Positions 36,901 to 45,132 of a DNA stretch of 64,000 nucleotides are shown here, piece by piece. The notes under the pieces are model-generated. The model did no database searches and had not been told where the DNA came from. It worked only from the letters and a program-made list of their open reading frames with translations. This DNA is from Lentzea tibetensis. GTDB lineage: Bacteria > Actinomycetota > Actinomycetes > Mycobacteriales > Pseudonocardiaceae. Position numbers and translations under genes: made by a program. How positions within the stretch are numbered: the first letter of the stretch is position 1; the number at the start of each line of letters is the position of its first letter. The DNA lies in the NCBI RefSeq assembly GCF_007845675.1, contig NZ_VOBR01000005.1:1-64000 (forward strand). The letters are read 5' to 3'.

Positions 36901-39637
36901 AGCTCAGTGCGTCGGCCAGGTCGTAGGTGACGCTCGTGGCACCGGAGTTCACGACGTCGATCCGGTATTCAACCGTGTAGGTGCCGTCGCCGTTGTGCTT
37001 CGGCGAGCCGGGCAGCACGGTCTTCGTCAGCGACAGCCGCGGGATCGGGCTGCACGCCTGCGCGGTCTCGGTCCCCCCGCTGCCGGTGACCGCGGCCGTG
37101 TTGCGGAATCCGGTGCCCGTCTCGCCGTCGTCGGTCGCGCAGTCGGTCGCGGCTCCCGTGGTGGCTGGGCCGGGACTCGCGTTCACGGTGAGCCGGTACG
37201 TGTCCGTCTCACCGGGAGCGATGCTGACCCCGGTCACCACCGAGGTGTGGTCGCGACCGTCCCAGCCGACGTTGACCGTCTCCCCGCTCAAGTCCACCGC
37301 GCTCGTCGCGTGCACCGTCACGCCGGCACCGAACCGCAGCTCGTCGGCCAGGTCGTAGGTGGACGGTTCCGAGCCACCACCGGTGACCGCGAGGTCGTAG
37401 ACGAGCGTGAACGAACCGTCCGCGTTCGGCGTCCTGGACACCACGTTCTTGCTGAGCGAGACCACACGGGACTCCAGGCCGACCTCGCACACGACGCAGT
37501 TGATCGCGGCTCCCGGCGATCCCGTGACGACGTTGCGCAGGGCACCGTCACCGGTGTCCGGGTCGGTCGCGGTGACCACGTAGGTCACCGTGGCGGACTG
37601 TCCGGCCGCGAGCTCGCCGGACCAGGACAGAACCGGCGACGTGAAGTCCGCCACGCCGGAAGAGACGACCACGTCGTCCACTGTGAACACCGCGTCGTCG
37701 AGCACGCCGGTGAGGTCGTCGGTGAAGCTCGCCGGATCGCTTGCGGTGAAAGGAACCTCGCCGCTGTTGGTGACCGTGACCGTGAACCGCACGACGTCCC
37801 CCGGCTTGTACTCCGTCCGGTCCGCCTCCTTCACGATCTTCAGTGCCGGCACGTGGACGACCGTCGCGCACGCCGGATCCGTGGCCCCGGTGACGCAGCT
37901 GGCGCCGGGTGTGGTGGACACGACCGAGTTGACGAGCTTCTTGTCCCCGGTGTCCGGCTGGTTCACCCGCGCCGAGTAGGTGATCGTCGCCTTCTCTCCC
38001 GGCGCCAGCGGCCCGGCCCAGTGCAGCGTCGACGCCGTGACCGACGCGATGCCCGCGGTCGCGGTGGGCGGGCCGGTCATCGTGGCGTCGTCGAGCACGT
38101 CGCTCAGGTCGTCGGTCACCTCGGCCGGGTCTGCGGCGGTGTGGGCGAAGTCGCCGGTGTTCTCGACGGTGACGGTGTAGGTCACCACGTCGCCGGGATG
38201 GGCGGTCGGCCTGCTCGCCGTCTTCGCGATGCGCAGGTCGTGTCCCAGCACCGGCACGGACTGCGCGACCATGACCGGGACGTACGCCCAGTCATCGATG
38301 TACCGGACGTCGCCCCACGCGCCGTTGACGCCGTTGTTGGAGTTGGCACCGCCGACACTGCCGCAGCTGCCGAGGTCCCAGCCGTGCACGCCACCCGTGC
38401 TCGGCACGCCCGCCCGGCCGTCGGTGACCGGCGTTTCGCTGCACCTGTTCGGGTCCGGGTGGGGGAACGTCGTGTCGTTCCAGTGCAGCGTCCGCTTCCC
38501 GATGGGTGTGCCGTTGAGCCGGGTCACGTCGATGCCACCACCGCGCAGCTCGACGTCGGAGTTGATGAAGTGGATCTCCGCGACGCGGTCGACGACGATC
38601 CGGAACGAGATCGACCGGTTGGCGGCGATCGGCGTGCCCGTGCCGTCGATCCCGTCGAAGGACACCGACACGGGCCCCTCCGCCGCGGTGACCGGCAGCG
38701 TCCGGTCGACCGGATCGCCTGTGTCACCGTCGTTGTCGACGTCCACGCGCACCACGAAGGCACCGCTGTAGTCGGCGAGCCCGAAGGTCAGCGTGCCCGC
38801 ACGGGATCCGGGAGCGGCGGGGGTGAACGTCGCGTCGCTGATCGTCGGGTCCGGCGCGATCGGCGGCTTGACCCAGTCGGTGCTGGAGTCCCACCGGGTC
38901 GCGGCCGCGGGGAGGTCGTCCGACGGCGGCTCGAAGAACACCTTGAAGACGCCTCCGCACGCGCCTTCGGCGGGCTGCAGCGTGGCACTGCTCTCGTACG
39001 CGGGCGTGCAGGTGCCTGCTCGCACGACACCGAAGTTGTCGGCCGCGATCGTGGAGTCGATGCCGTTGTACTGACGGTAGATTCCCTGGTAGGTGTAGCC
39101 GAACTCGCTCTGGTACCAGAACGAGAGGTCGACCGGCTGCGCGGTCGCGTTCTGGTTCATCAGGTACTTCTCCGTCCACACGCGACCCGGCAGCCCCGTT
39201 GCGCCACTGCGCACCGCGATGCTCCAGCTGAACCGGTCGCCGCTGCACTGCCCGGTGCTCGGGCAGTCGGACATGGCGAACTCGACCGACCAGATCCCGG
39301 CGGCCGGGCTGGTGAGGCCGGGCAGGGTGCACGCGGCGCCGACAGGGGCGTCGTCGAGCACCTGGCAACTGGCCGGGAACCCTCCTGGTCTGCGGACCGT
39401 CACGGTGACGTCGCGCAAGGCGGCGCCGGTCGAGTCGGTGGCCTTGATGAACGACGCGTCGAGCTGCTCACCCGGCGAGAGGTGCGCGAAGAACGTCTGC
39501 GGCGATCGGATGTGCGTGTTCGCTGGGCTGGCCGACCCGCTCGGGGGCGGCGTCGCGACGCAGGGAGATGGGGTGACCGCGGTGGCGAGCAGCAGAGCCA
39601 CGGCGCAGACCCCCGTCAGCCGCGTCCAGCACATCAT
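33938..39637 (-). CDS. Giant wall-anchored surface protein with DUF11-like repeats and LAATG sorting signal
   Basis: 1899 residues. The signal peptide spans about 1-29. Residues about 40-455 form a domain shared with the module B lipoprotein (VWTEKY, FWYQSEFGYTYQG, CGGVFKVFFEPP, RTLHWNDT, GGVHGWDLG). Ten tandem DUF11-like repeats follow (about 464-1860), each opening with a x-K-x-V segment and a YxxxVTVxNxG core. The C-terminus is LAATG at 1866, a hydrophobic helix and RRRSR: a class E-type sortase signal. No sortase gene is in the window. GGAGGAG precedes ATG 39637 (or 39634). It is probably a long stalk displaying the N-terminal domain. Confidence 0.9.
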   Translation of the reverse strand: MMCWTRLTGVCAVALLLATAVTPSPCVATPPPSGSASPANTHIRSPQTFFAHLSPGEQLDASFIKATDSTGAALRDVTVTVRRPGGFPASCQVLDDAPVGAACTLPGLTSPAAGIWSVEFAMSDCPSTGQCSGDRFSWSIAVRSGATGLPGRVWTEKYLMNQNATAQPVDLSFWYQSEFGYTYQGIYRQYNGIDSTIAADNFGVVRAGTCTPAYESSATLQPAEGACGGVFKVFFEPPSDDLPAAATRWDSSTDWVKPPIAPDPTISDATFTPAAPGSRAGTLTFGLADYSGAFVVRVDVDNDGDTGDPVDRTLPVTAAEGPVSVSFDGIDGTGTPIAANRSISFRIVVDRVAEIHFINSDVELRGGGIDVTRLNGTPIGKRTLHWNDTTFPHPDPNRCSETPVTDGRAGVPSTGGVHGWDLGSCGSVGGANSNNGVNGAWGDVRYIDDWAYVPVMVAQSVPVLGHDLRIAKTASRPTAHPGDVVTYTVTVENTGDFAHTAADPAEVTDDLSDVLDDATMTGPPTATAGIASVTASTLHWAGPLAPGEKATITYSARVNQPDTGDKKLVNSVVSTTPGASCVTGATDPACATVVHVPALKIVKEADRTEYKPGDVVRFTVTVTNSGEVPFTASDPASFTDDLTGVLDDAVFTVDDVVVSSGVADFTSPVLSWSGELAAGQSATVTYVVTATDPDTGDGALRNVVTGSPGAAINCVVCEVGLESRVVSLSKNVVSRTPNADGSFTLVYDLAVTGGGSEPSTYDLADELRFGAGVTVHATSAVDLSGETVNVGWDGRDHTSVVTGVSIAPGETDTYRLTVNASPGPATTGAATDCATDDGETGTGFRNTAAVTGSGGTETAQACSPIPRLSLTKTVLPGSPKHNGDGTYTVEYRIDVVNSGATSVTYDLADALSFGSGLSAGVVSVANIAPGTVPVSPGWDGRGSTSVASGVDIEPGDTHTYVATAVTSVDPAAAGGATDCVVADGESGTGFLGTATVTGDGHSQHADACVEAPNLAVTKQAVGGPAPGGEGTFTQIYDVTVANRGAGATTYDLTDQLRFGAGIDVRTTGVVNTSPGTLPTSSSWDGASDVVVVKAIPVSGSTSHVYRVTVVVEPDPSVTGTRADCIADPGETGTGLRNIATATQNGRSLAVEACTALPVISVGKKVTGFVPNGDSTYTTTYEVTVTNDGAGEGRYDLADSLEYGADVQIVAASATLPPAAGTGAGWDGSTDPFVASDVSIEANSSHVYVVTVTASPPDDPAAGALDCALDSGESGTGARNRAIVLSNGVSRAATACVAFPHLSISKVVLPGSPKPNGDGTHTVVYEIDVRNSGAQATAYDLTDELLPGKGISVVSAVAAGPVATNQAWNGTAGQEIVSGVGIAADVTHTYQLTVVYVVDPTTAATAATDCMLDKGETGTGFLGRAVATSNGSARTAEACAEAALLSVTQEMAAPVTPNGDGTHTAMYEITVTNTGAGAAVYSLTDHLRFGSGIRTDEVAASAVGDGPAPDSGWRGTDDGRFVTDVTIAGGGSHVYRVTTTVRSLATGKATDCVVDPGESGTGLRNLVTMNSNGVTEEAAACDGLPAVALTKDVVRATPRGDGRYAITYRITVTNDGAAGTSYSLHDSLRFGTGTTIESATAEGVSGWDGRLVPVVGEDIPLAAGEEHTYTVEVVATPPASARAEAFDCALGQDEEGTGALNTAAMVVNGVSTSANACAPFPGVTLTKVVLPGSPRVEPGGDVVVDYRITVVNKGAADTTYDLDDQLRLGAGTEVTGATVMMSPDVAPTNPGWNGRTDLRVANGVRLAAGAGHTYVVTVHAEPGASARAGCAPAAGEQGGGLRNTATVIVNGTSLTTDACAPVPDDSLAATGLDIEWLAGMGAVLLIAGVALVLATRRRSR
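34050..38250. repeat. Ten tandem DUF11-like modules within the giant surface protein gene
   Basis: Modules of roughly 120-145 residues repeat in tandem. The first two are ordinary DUF11-like, with HPGDVVTYTVTVENTG and KPGDVVRFTVTVTNSG. The next eight are a divergent subtype with YDLxDxLRFGxG and GETGTGxRN motifs. The protein repeats are clear; the DNA copies have diverged, so they are old duplications rather than recent ones. Confidence 0.85.
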
Positions 39638-39772
39638 CTATTGCTCCTCCACTCGCGCGTGCCACTCGTTCTTCCCGATGAAGACCGCGAAACAAGAGCC
39701 GATTACGGGCGAGAAGCAGATCTCACGAGTTCGTGTGAAAGAAGGCTGATCACCAGGCACGACGAGGTGAGA

Positions 39773-40267
39773 ATGGCGCGCGTGATGACGAATCCACAGG
39801 AGCTGGCGGGTACGTTCGTGGTGGCTGTCGGCGAACGGCAACGCACTCCCTTCCTGGTCTTCTACAGCGACGAGCGCGACTACGAGCTGCAGCTCGACCT
39901 GAACACGCACTGGCGCTTGCGGTTCGGTGACACGGAGATGTGTGCGTTTCTCGACGAGGACCATCGCTGGCGGCTGGGGCAGTCCGGCGCAGGCAGGAGG
40001 ATTTCCGCGCACCATCTCGAAGTCCTGTCCCGGCTGAGCGGAATGACAGTCCACCAAGCGCGAAGAGACAGCGACCGCGCGTTGCGAATCATTTTCGCCG
40101 ACCGCATCACGGAAACGACACACCTCACCGTCTCCGGTGAACAGACCCGGTTCACCGTCGACGCGCCGTGGCATCTGCGGCGTTGCCTCGACACCTCGCT
40201 CGAGATCGCGTGGCGGCTCGCCGCGTTCGACACCGGTGCCCCGACCGGACGGCACGCGGCCAGATGA
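39773..40267 (+). CDS. Hypothetical protein coupled to the flippase gene
   Basis: 164 residues, soluble, no signal peptide. It is rich in Arg, His, Asp and Glu and has beta-strand-like N-terminal sequence (TFVVAVGERQRTPFLVFYS). ATG 39785 is an alternative start. It overlaps the flippase start by four bases (ATGA), suggesting a role in the same polysaccharide pathway, perhaps regulatory. No recognised domain. Confidence 0.65.
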   Translation: MARVMTNPQELAGTFVVAVGERQRTPFLVFYSDERDYELQLDLNTHWRLRFGDTEMCAFLDEDHRWRLGQSGAGRRISAHHLEVLSRLSGMTVHQARRDSDRALRIIFADRITETTHLTVSGEQTRFTVDAPWHLRRCLDTSLEIAWRLAAFDTGAPTGRHAAR

Positions 40268-41493
40268 GCAGGCTCGGGCACCTGGCGACGATGTCGTGTG
40301 CCGGTGTCGCGCAACTGATGTGCAGCGCGGGTGCGGCGGTCGTCGCCGCCCGCGCGCTGGGCCCCGGCGAGCGCGGGGTCATGGTGCTCGGCGTGACGCT
40401 GGGCGGCCTGTGCGCCCTCGTCGGCGCGTGCGGGACCGGTTCGGCCCTGCGCAGGCGGCTCTGCCTGGAACGCGGAGACACCACCGCGGTGCTGTCCGCG
40501 TTCACGCGGTGTTCCGCCGCCGGCGCGGTTGCCGCGGCGCTGCTGGGTGTCGCCGTCACCGCCGGTTCGGCCACGTTCATCGACAGCCGGATGGCGGCCC
40601 CGTGGTTCCTGGTGGCCGTCGGCTGCTTCACCGCCGTCCAGCTCGTCATCGGGCAGGTCGTCGACGCCTGGTACGCCGCCGGCCGCTTCCGCCGAGGCGC
40701 GGCGACGGCCGCGGTCACCGGCGCGGGAGGGCTCGGCGGGGTGCTGCTGGCTTCCTTCTCGCCCAGCGCGACGACGTTGTTGCTCGCCCAGGTCGCGGGG
40801 ACCGCCGCCGCCGCGGTGGCCGAGGTCGTCGCGCTGCGCCGGGGCGGGCTGCTGCAGTGGGGGCCGGGTGACCAGGTGGCCGCGTTGCTGCGGCTCGGAG
40901 CGCCGACGCTGGGGCTTTCCATCGGCCTCGTGGTGGTGCTGCGGGCCGACCGGTACGTCCTCGGGGTCACGGCGGGCACGGCGGCGGTCGGGATCTACTC
41001 GGTCGCGGCGACGCTGAGCGAGGTGCCGCGGATCCTCCCTGCCGCGATCGGGCAGCTGTGCCTGCGCGACGTCGCACTCGGACATGGGCGGAACATGGCG
41101 GATTCAGTCCTCTTCGGACTCGGGACGACCGCCGTGGCGGGGCCGCTCGTCGCGCTCGTGGCGTGGCCGCTGGTCGTCCCGGTGTTCGGCACGGAGTTCG
41201 TCGCCGCACGCGAGCTGCTCGTGGTGCTCGTCGCCGCGGAGCTGTGCTTCGCGCCGTGGGCCGTGGCGAGCCGCGGGCTGGTGGGCGGCGGCTGGACCGC
41301 AGCGGCGGGCTGGCTCGGGGCGGCGAGCGCGGTCGCGGCGGTCGCCTGCTACACCGTCACCGGCACGCTCGCCGGCGCCACGGGTGTGGCGGCCGGATCG
41401 GTCTTCCTGTACGCGGCGATGTCCGCCGCCTCGTGGACCATGCTGCGCCACCGCCTCTCAGCGCGCACCCCGGCACAGCTGGGCGGCCGGTGA
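40264..41493 (+). CDS. MOP-family polysaccharide flippase (Wzx-like)
   Basis: About 409 residues with 12 or so hydrophobic segments. The pattern is that of polysaccharide_synt-type exporters: an Ala-rich first pair of helices with RALGPGERGV, and a central LRADRYVLGVTAGTAAVGIYSVA motif. It would flip the lipid-linked repeat unit across the membrane. Its 3' end overlaps the convergent acetyltransferase gene by 36 bases. It lies opposite the main minus-strand operon but belongs functionally with it. Confidence 0.85.
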   Translation: MSRLGHLATMSCAGVAQLMCSAGAAVVAARALGPGERGVMVLGVTLGGLCALVGACGTGSALRRRLCLERGDTTAVLSAFTRCSAAGAVAAALLGVAVTAGSATFIDSRMAAPWFLVAVGCFTAVQLVIGQVVDAWYAAGRFRRGAATAAVTGAGGLGGVLLASFSPSATTLLLAQVAGTAAAAVAEVVALRRGGLLQWGPGDQVAALLRLGAPTLGLSIGLVVVLRADRYVLGVTAGTAAVGIYSVAATLSEVPRILPAAIGQLCLRDVALGHGRNMADSVLFGLGTTAVAGPLVALVAWPLVVPVFGTEFVAARELLVVLVAAELCFAPWAVASRGLVGGGWTAAAGWLGAASAVAAVACYTVTGTLAGATGVAAGSVFLYAAMSAASWTMLRHRLSARTPAQLGGR

Positions 41494-42063
41494 GCCGACC
41501 ACCACGGCGCCGGCCAGCACGTCGCGGGTGACCACCGCGCCCGCCCCCACGGCGGCGCCCGCGCCGACGGTGCGGCCCTGCAGCACGACAGCGCCCGACC
41601 CCACCAGCACGCCTTCCCCCAAGCGCACCCCGCCCGCGACGTTCGCACCCGGCAGCACCGTCACCCGGTCGGCCAGCACCGCGTCGTGCCCGATCGTGGC
41701 GTTGTAGTGCACCTGGCAGTGCGCGCCGAGCCGAACTCCGCTCGAGATCATGACGTTGGCCTGCGCGATCAGGCCCGGTCCCGCAGAACTGCAGATCACC
41801 GCACGCGGGTGGACCAGCTCGCCCGCGTGCAGGCCGAGCGCGTCGAGCAGCCGCGACATGCGCAACCGCGCCTGTGACGACGCGATGGCGACGACGTACT
41901 CCGCGCCCTCAGCCGCCTCGTCCGGCACGCACACCGCGTGCCGCCTGACGATCTGCGCCGCTGCGGCGTCGTCCAGGAACGCGGCGACCTCGCGGCCCAG
42001 CGCGAGGCAGATGTCCAGCGCCTCCCGTCCCGCGCCACCGGCTCCCGCGATGTAGAACCCCAT
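41458..42063 (-). CDS. NeuD/PglD-like sugar O/N-acetyltransferase
   Basis: 201 residues. The N-terminal part has a GAGGAGREALD nucleotide-sugar binding loop, as in PglD/NeuD. The C-terminal part is a left-handed beta-helix of hexapeptide repeats (IGHDAVLADRVTVLPGANVAGGVRLGEGVLVGS is one run, positions 110-143), and the catalytic His is likely in YNATIGHDAV. It would acetylate the 4-amino sugar made by the upstream dehydratase and aminotransferase. Its ATG shares one base with the stop of the sugar transferase gene (TGATG). Confidence 0.87.
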   Translation of the reverse strand: MGFYIAGAGGAGREALDICLALGREVAAFLDDAAAAQIVRRHAVCVPDEAAEGAEYVVAIASSQARLRMSRLLDALGLHAGELVHPRAVICSSAGPGLIAQANVMISSGVRLGAHCQVHYNATIGHDAVLADRVTVLPGANVAGGVRLGEGVLVGSGAVVLQGRTVGAGAAVGAGAVVTRDVLAGAVVVGSPAAQLCRGAR

Positions 42064-42635
42064 CACCGCGGAAACCCCGGATTGACACCACCGGCGCCCA
42101 CGACGCCGCGTGGCCGGACGACCTGGCCGATGGTCCGCAGGACGATCCGCAGGTCGACCCGCCAGGACCGGTTCTCGACGTACCAGAGGTCGAGCTCGAT
42201 GCGTTCGGGCCAGCTCAACGCGTTGCGCCCGCGCACCTGTGCCCATCCGGTGATACCGGGCCGGACGGAGAGCCGCCCGCGCTGCCGCGGGCTGTACCGG
42301 CGCACCTGCTCGGGCAGGGTCGGCCGGGGACCGATCAGGCTCATCTCGCCGCGAAGGACGTTCACCAGCTGAGGCAGCTCGTCCAGGCTCGTGCGGCGCA
42401 GCGCGGAACCCAGCCGCGTCATGCGTGGACGGTCGGGCTCCCCCGGCCAGGCGGCCGGGCGCATGGTGCGGAACTTGAGGATCGAGAACTCCACGCCGTG
42501 CAGCCCGCTGCGCGGCTGGCGGAACAGCACGGGTGGTCCGAGTCGCCATCGCACGAGCACGGCGACCACCGCCAGCACCGGCGCGAGCACCACCAGCGCC
42601 GCCGTCGCGGCCACCACGTCGACCACCCGCGTCAT
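42063..42635 (-). CDS. Initiating phosphoglycosyl transferase, short PglC-like type
   Basis: 190 residues. A single N-terminal membrane segment (about 5-27) is followed by the bacterial sugar transferase domain: FRQPRSGLHGVEFSILKFRTM, RRTSLDELPQLVNVL, GEMSLIGPRPTLPEQV, RPGITGWAQVRGRN and LDLWYVENRSW. The conserved Asp-Glu catalytic dyad is in SLDELPQ. It would transfer the first sugar phosphate to polyprenyl phosphate. The monotopic short form matches PglC rather than WbaP. ATG 42635 overlaps the aminotransferase stop. Confidence 0.93.
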   Translation of the reverse strand: MTRVVDVVAATAALVVLAPVLAVVAVLVRWRLGPPVLFRQPRSGLHGVEFSILKFRTMRPAAWPGEPDRPRMTRLGSALRRTSLDELPQLVNVLRGEMSLIGPRPTLPEQVRRYSPRQRGRLSVRPGITGWAQVRGRNALSWPERIELDLWYVENRSWRVDLRIVLRTIGQVVRPRGVVGAGGVNPGFPR

Positions 42636-43837
42636 GCCGTCACCACCTCCAGCACCTTGGTGAGCGCGGCAGCCGTGTCCGCCATGTCCGCGTCGCTGAG
42701 CGTCGGGTGGACGAGGAGCATCAACGAGGTCCGCCCGAGTCGCGCGGCCACGGGCAGTTCCGCCGGCGTTCCCGGAACCGCGGCGAACGCGCGTTCGCGA
42801 TAGATCTCGGCGCAGCCGCCGTGCAGGCACGGGACCCCTTCGGCGCGCACGGCCTCGACGACGCGGTCCCTGGTCCACCCGGCGGCCAGCTGTTCGGGAC
42901 GCAGCTGGGCGGTGAACTTGTAGTACGAGTGCTCGACACCCTCCGGCGGCTCGGCGACCCGGACCGCGGGCTGACCGGCCAGTGCCCTCAGCAGGACGCC
43001 CGCGTTGGCCCGCCGCCGCGCCACCCAGGTGTCGAGCATGCCGAGCTGGCTGCGCCCCACCGCGGCCTGCACCTCGGTCATGCGCGCGTTCGTGCCGAAA
43101 CTCTCGTGCAGCCAGCGGTATCCGGGAGGGTGCTCGCGCTCGTGCACCGCGGACCAGCCCTTGCCGTGCTCCTTCATCTCCCAGCAGCGGCGCCACAGCG
43201 TCTCGTCCGACGTCGTGACGGCGCCGCCCTCACCGGCCGTGGTGAGAATCTTGTCGTGGCAGAACGACCACGCGGCGATGTCACCGAGACTCCCGACCTT
43301 CCGTCCGAAGTGGACTGCTCCGTGCGCCTGGGCGCAGTCCTCGACCACCCTCAGCCCGTGCGCGCGGGCCAGTTCCAGCACGGGAACGATGTCTGCGGGA
43401 TGACCGGCGAGGTGGACCACGACAACCGCCTTCGTGCGTGCCGTGATCGCCTCGCCGACGGTGTCCGCGGTGAGGCACGCGCTGGCCGGGTCGACGTCGA
43501 CGACGACGGGCCGCCCTCCGCACGCGACCACGGCACTCGCCGTGGCGATGAAGGTGGCGGCGGGCACGATCACCTCGTCACCGCGCTGCACCCCGACCGC
43601 TCGCAGCGCGAGCTCGAGCGCGACGGTGCCGTTGCAGACGGCGACCGCGTGGCTGGTGCCGGTGGCCGCGGCGAACTCGGCTTCGAACGCCCTGCCGTGC
43701 GCACCCGTCCAGTAGTTGACCCGACCCGATGCCAGCACCTTCAGCGCGGCTTCGAGGTCGGCGTCCGCGAAGTACGGCCACGAGGGCATGGGGGTCGTCC
43801 GCACCGGCGTGCCGCCGTCGACGGCGAGACCGCTCAT
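42632..43837 (-). CDS. DegT/DnrJ-family sugar aminotransferase (PglE-like)
   Basis: 401 residues. PLP-dependent family motifs: CNGTVALELAL, DEVIVPAATFIATASAV, VEDCAQAHGA and the Schiff-base Lys in WSFCHDKILTTAGEGG. The usual SFxxxK context (SFCHDKILTTAGEGG) is kept. Paired with the upstream 4,6-dehydratase and downstream PglD-like acetyltransferase, the likely substrate is UDP-4-keto-6-deoxy-GlcNAc. It overlaps its neighbours on both sides by four bases. Confidence 0.92.
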   Translation of the reverse strand: MSGLAVDGGTPVRTTPMPSWPYFADADLEAALKVLASGRVNYWTGAHGRAFEAEFAAATGTSHAVAVCNGTVALELALRAVGVQRGDEVIVPAATFIATASAVVACGGRPVVVDVDPASACLTADTVGEAITARTKAVVVVHLAGHPADIVPVLELARAHGLRVVEDCAQAHGAVHFGRKVGSLGDIAAWSFCHDKILTTAGEGGAVTTSDETLWRRCWEMKEHGKGWSAVHEREHPPGYRWLHESFGTNARMTEVQAAVGRSQLGMLDTWVARRRANAGVLLRALAGQPAVRVAEPPEGVEHSYYKFTAQLRPEQLAAGWTRDRVVEAVRAEGVPCLHGGCAEIYRERAFAAVPGTPAELPVAARLGRTSLMLLVHPTLSDADMADTAAALTKVLEVVTA

Positions 43838-45132
43838 CGCGCACCCGCTCGAGCGATGCCCACCAGCAGCAGCCCGAACGCGATCTGCGCGGGAACGGGT
43901 GCGAAGCTGTTGCGGACCTGGATGAGCACGGGCAGCAGCACGACGCCCAGCACGACGCCCGAACAACGCTCCAGCCGCCCCAGCACGGCACCCGCGACGC
44001 CGAGGAACAGCGCGACACCGACGATCCCGAAGTTGTGGTACGCCTCGGCGACGGGCGATCCACCGATCTGCCCCACCCGGTCCGCGATCTCGACGTTGAA
44101 CAGCCGGGTGTCGTGTGCGGGAGGCCCGCCGTGCCACCCGGTGAGCGACTCGACGACCCGCAACGGAACGGCGACCAGTGTCGCTCCGCCGCGGCCGGGC
44201 TCGTCCCAGCCGAGCACGACGACGGTGGGCCGCAACGAGAAACCCAGCTCCGCCACGGCGTCGAGCGGCAGTGCGAGTGCGTCGAGCACGGCTTCCCCCT
44301 CGGTCCTCGTCTTCCGCACCAGTCCCGACAGCACGAGCGTCAGCGCCGCGCCACCCACCGTCCACATCGGACGAACGCGGACCCTGCTCGCCTCGACCAC
44401 CGTCATGGCGAGCAGGGGGAACAGCACCTCACCACGCGTACCGAGCGGAAGGGCCATGAGCGCGTACACCGCGAAGCAGCACCATCCGGCCACCCGCGAC
44501 GGCCCACCTGCCGCCACCGCCAGCACCGCCCCGACGCCGGCGCACAAGGTGCCGACCGCCAGCCAGGGATCTGTCGCGCCTGCTTCGACGAAGGCCACGT
44601 AGCCACCGGACAGCAGGTCCTCGCCGCCCGCTCGCAGCACCGCGGTGGCGAAGAGACCGAGTCCGGCCACCTGCACCGCGACACCGAGTGGCCCCAGCAG
44701 GACGCCGCCCGGCCCCTCGTCAGGCGGCGCCACCCCTGGTCCGGGAGAGGCCAGCACGGCGGCGAGGGTGAACGCCGCCATGCCGAGCACCGCGAGCGAC
44801 ACCGCCCGCGGCATGAGCGGGTCACCGAGCCACACCGTGTCCTCGAAGCCGAGGTCGTGCTCACCGCGGACGACGACCGCCAGCAGCAACCCGCCGTGGA
44901 AGAGGCCGAAGACCACCAGATAGGCCGCGGCGGGACGGAACAGCCCCCGTGGATGCCCGCGCACCAGTACGAAGAGGCACGCCGCCCACGACACCCAGAA
45001 CGTCGCCGCCACCGCGGTGCCGGTCGGCGGCTCGCACCACCCGGCCACCCCGGCCGCGGCCACCACGAGCGCTGTCGTGGTGGCGCCGAACCGACGGCTC
45101 GCGGCCACATCGGCGCCGGCCCGACCGGTCAC
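43834..45132 (-). CDS. O-antigen/exopolysaccharide polymerase-like membrane protein (Wzy)
   Basis: 432 residues with about ten hydrophobic segments and a long periplasm-type loop before the last helices, the typical Wzy topology. Sequence motifs are weak in this family; GTRGEVLFPL and the loop DTRLFNVEIADRVGQIGGSP are the most polar parts. I chose GTG 45132 because it overlaps the glycosyltransferase stop by four bases like every other junction here; ATG 45159 is an in-frame alternative. Assignment rests on topology and context. Confidence 0.75.
   Translation of the reverse strand: MTGRAGADVAASRRFGATTTALVVAAAGVAGWCEPPTGTAVAATFWVSWAACLFVLVRGHPRGLFRPAAAYLVVFGLFHGGLLLAVVVRGEHDLGFEDTVWLGDPLMPRAVSLAVLGMAAFTLAAVLASPGPGVAPPDEGPGGVLLGPLGVAVQVAGLGLFATAVLRAGGEDLLSGGYVAFVEAGATDPWLAVGTLCAGVGAVLAVAAGGPSRVAGWCCFAVYALMALPLGTRGEVLFPLLAMTVVEASRVRVRPMWTVGGAALTLVLSGLVRKTRTEGEAVLDALALPLDAVAELGFSLRPTVVVLGWDEPGRGGATLVAVPLRVVESLTGWHGGPPAHDTRLFNVEIADRVGQIGGSPVAEAYHNFGIVGVALFLGVAGAVLGRLERCSGVVLGVVLLPVLIQVRNSFAPVPAQIAFGLLLVGIARAGAR

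Noticed and set aside
36626-39772. A plus-strand frame of over 1000 codons running into the 39773 gene
   Set aside because: The upstream part is antisense to the giant surface protein; only the last 165 codons, after a good start and before a coupled gene, look real.
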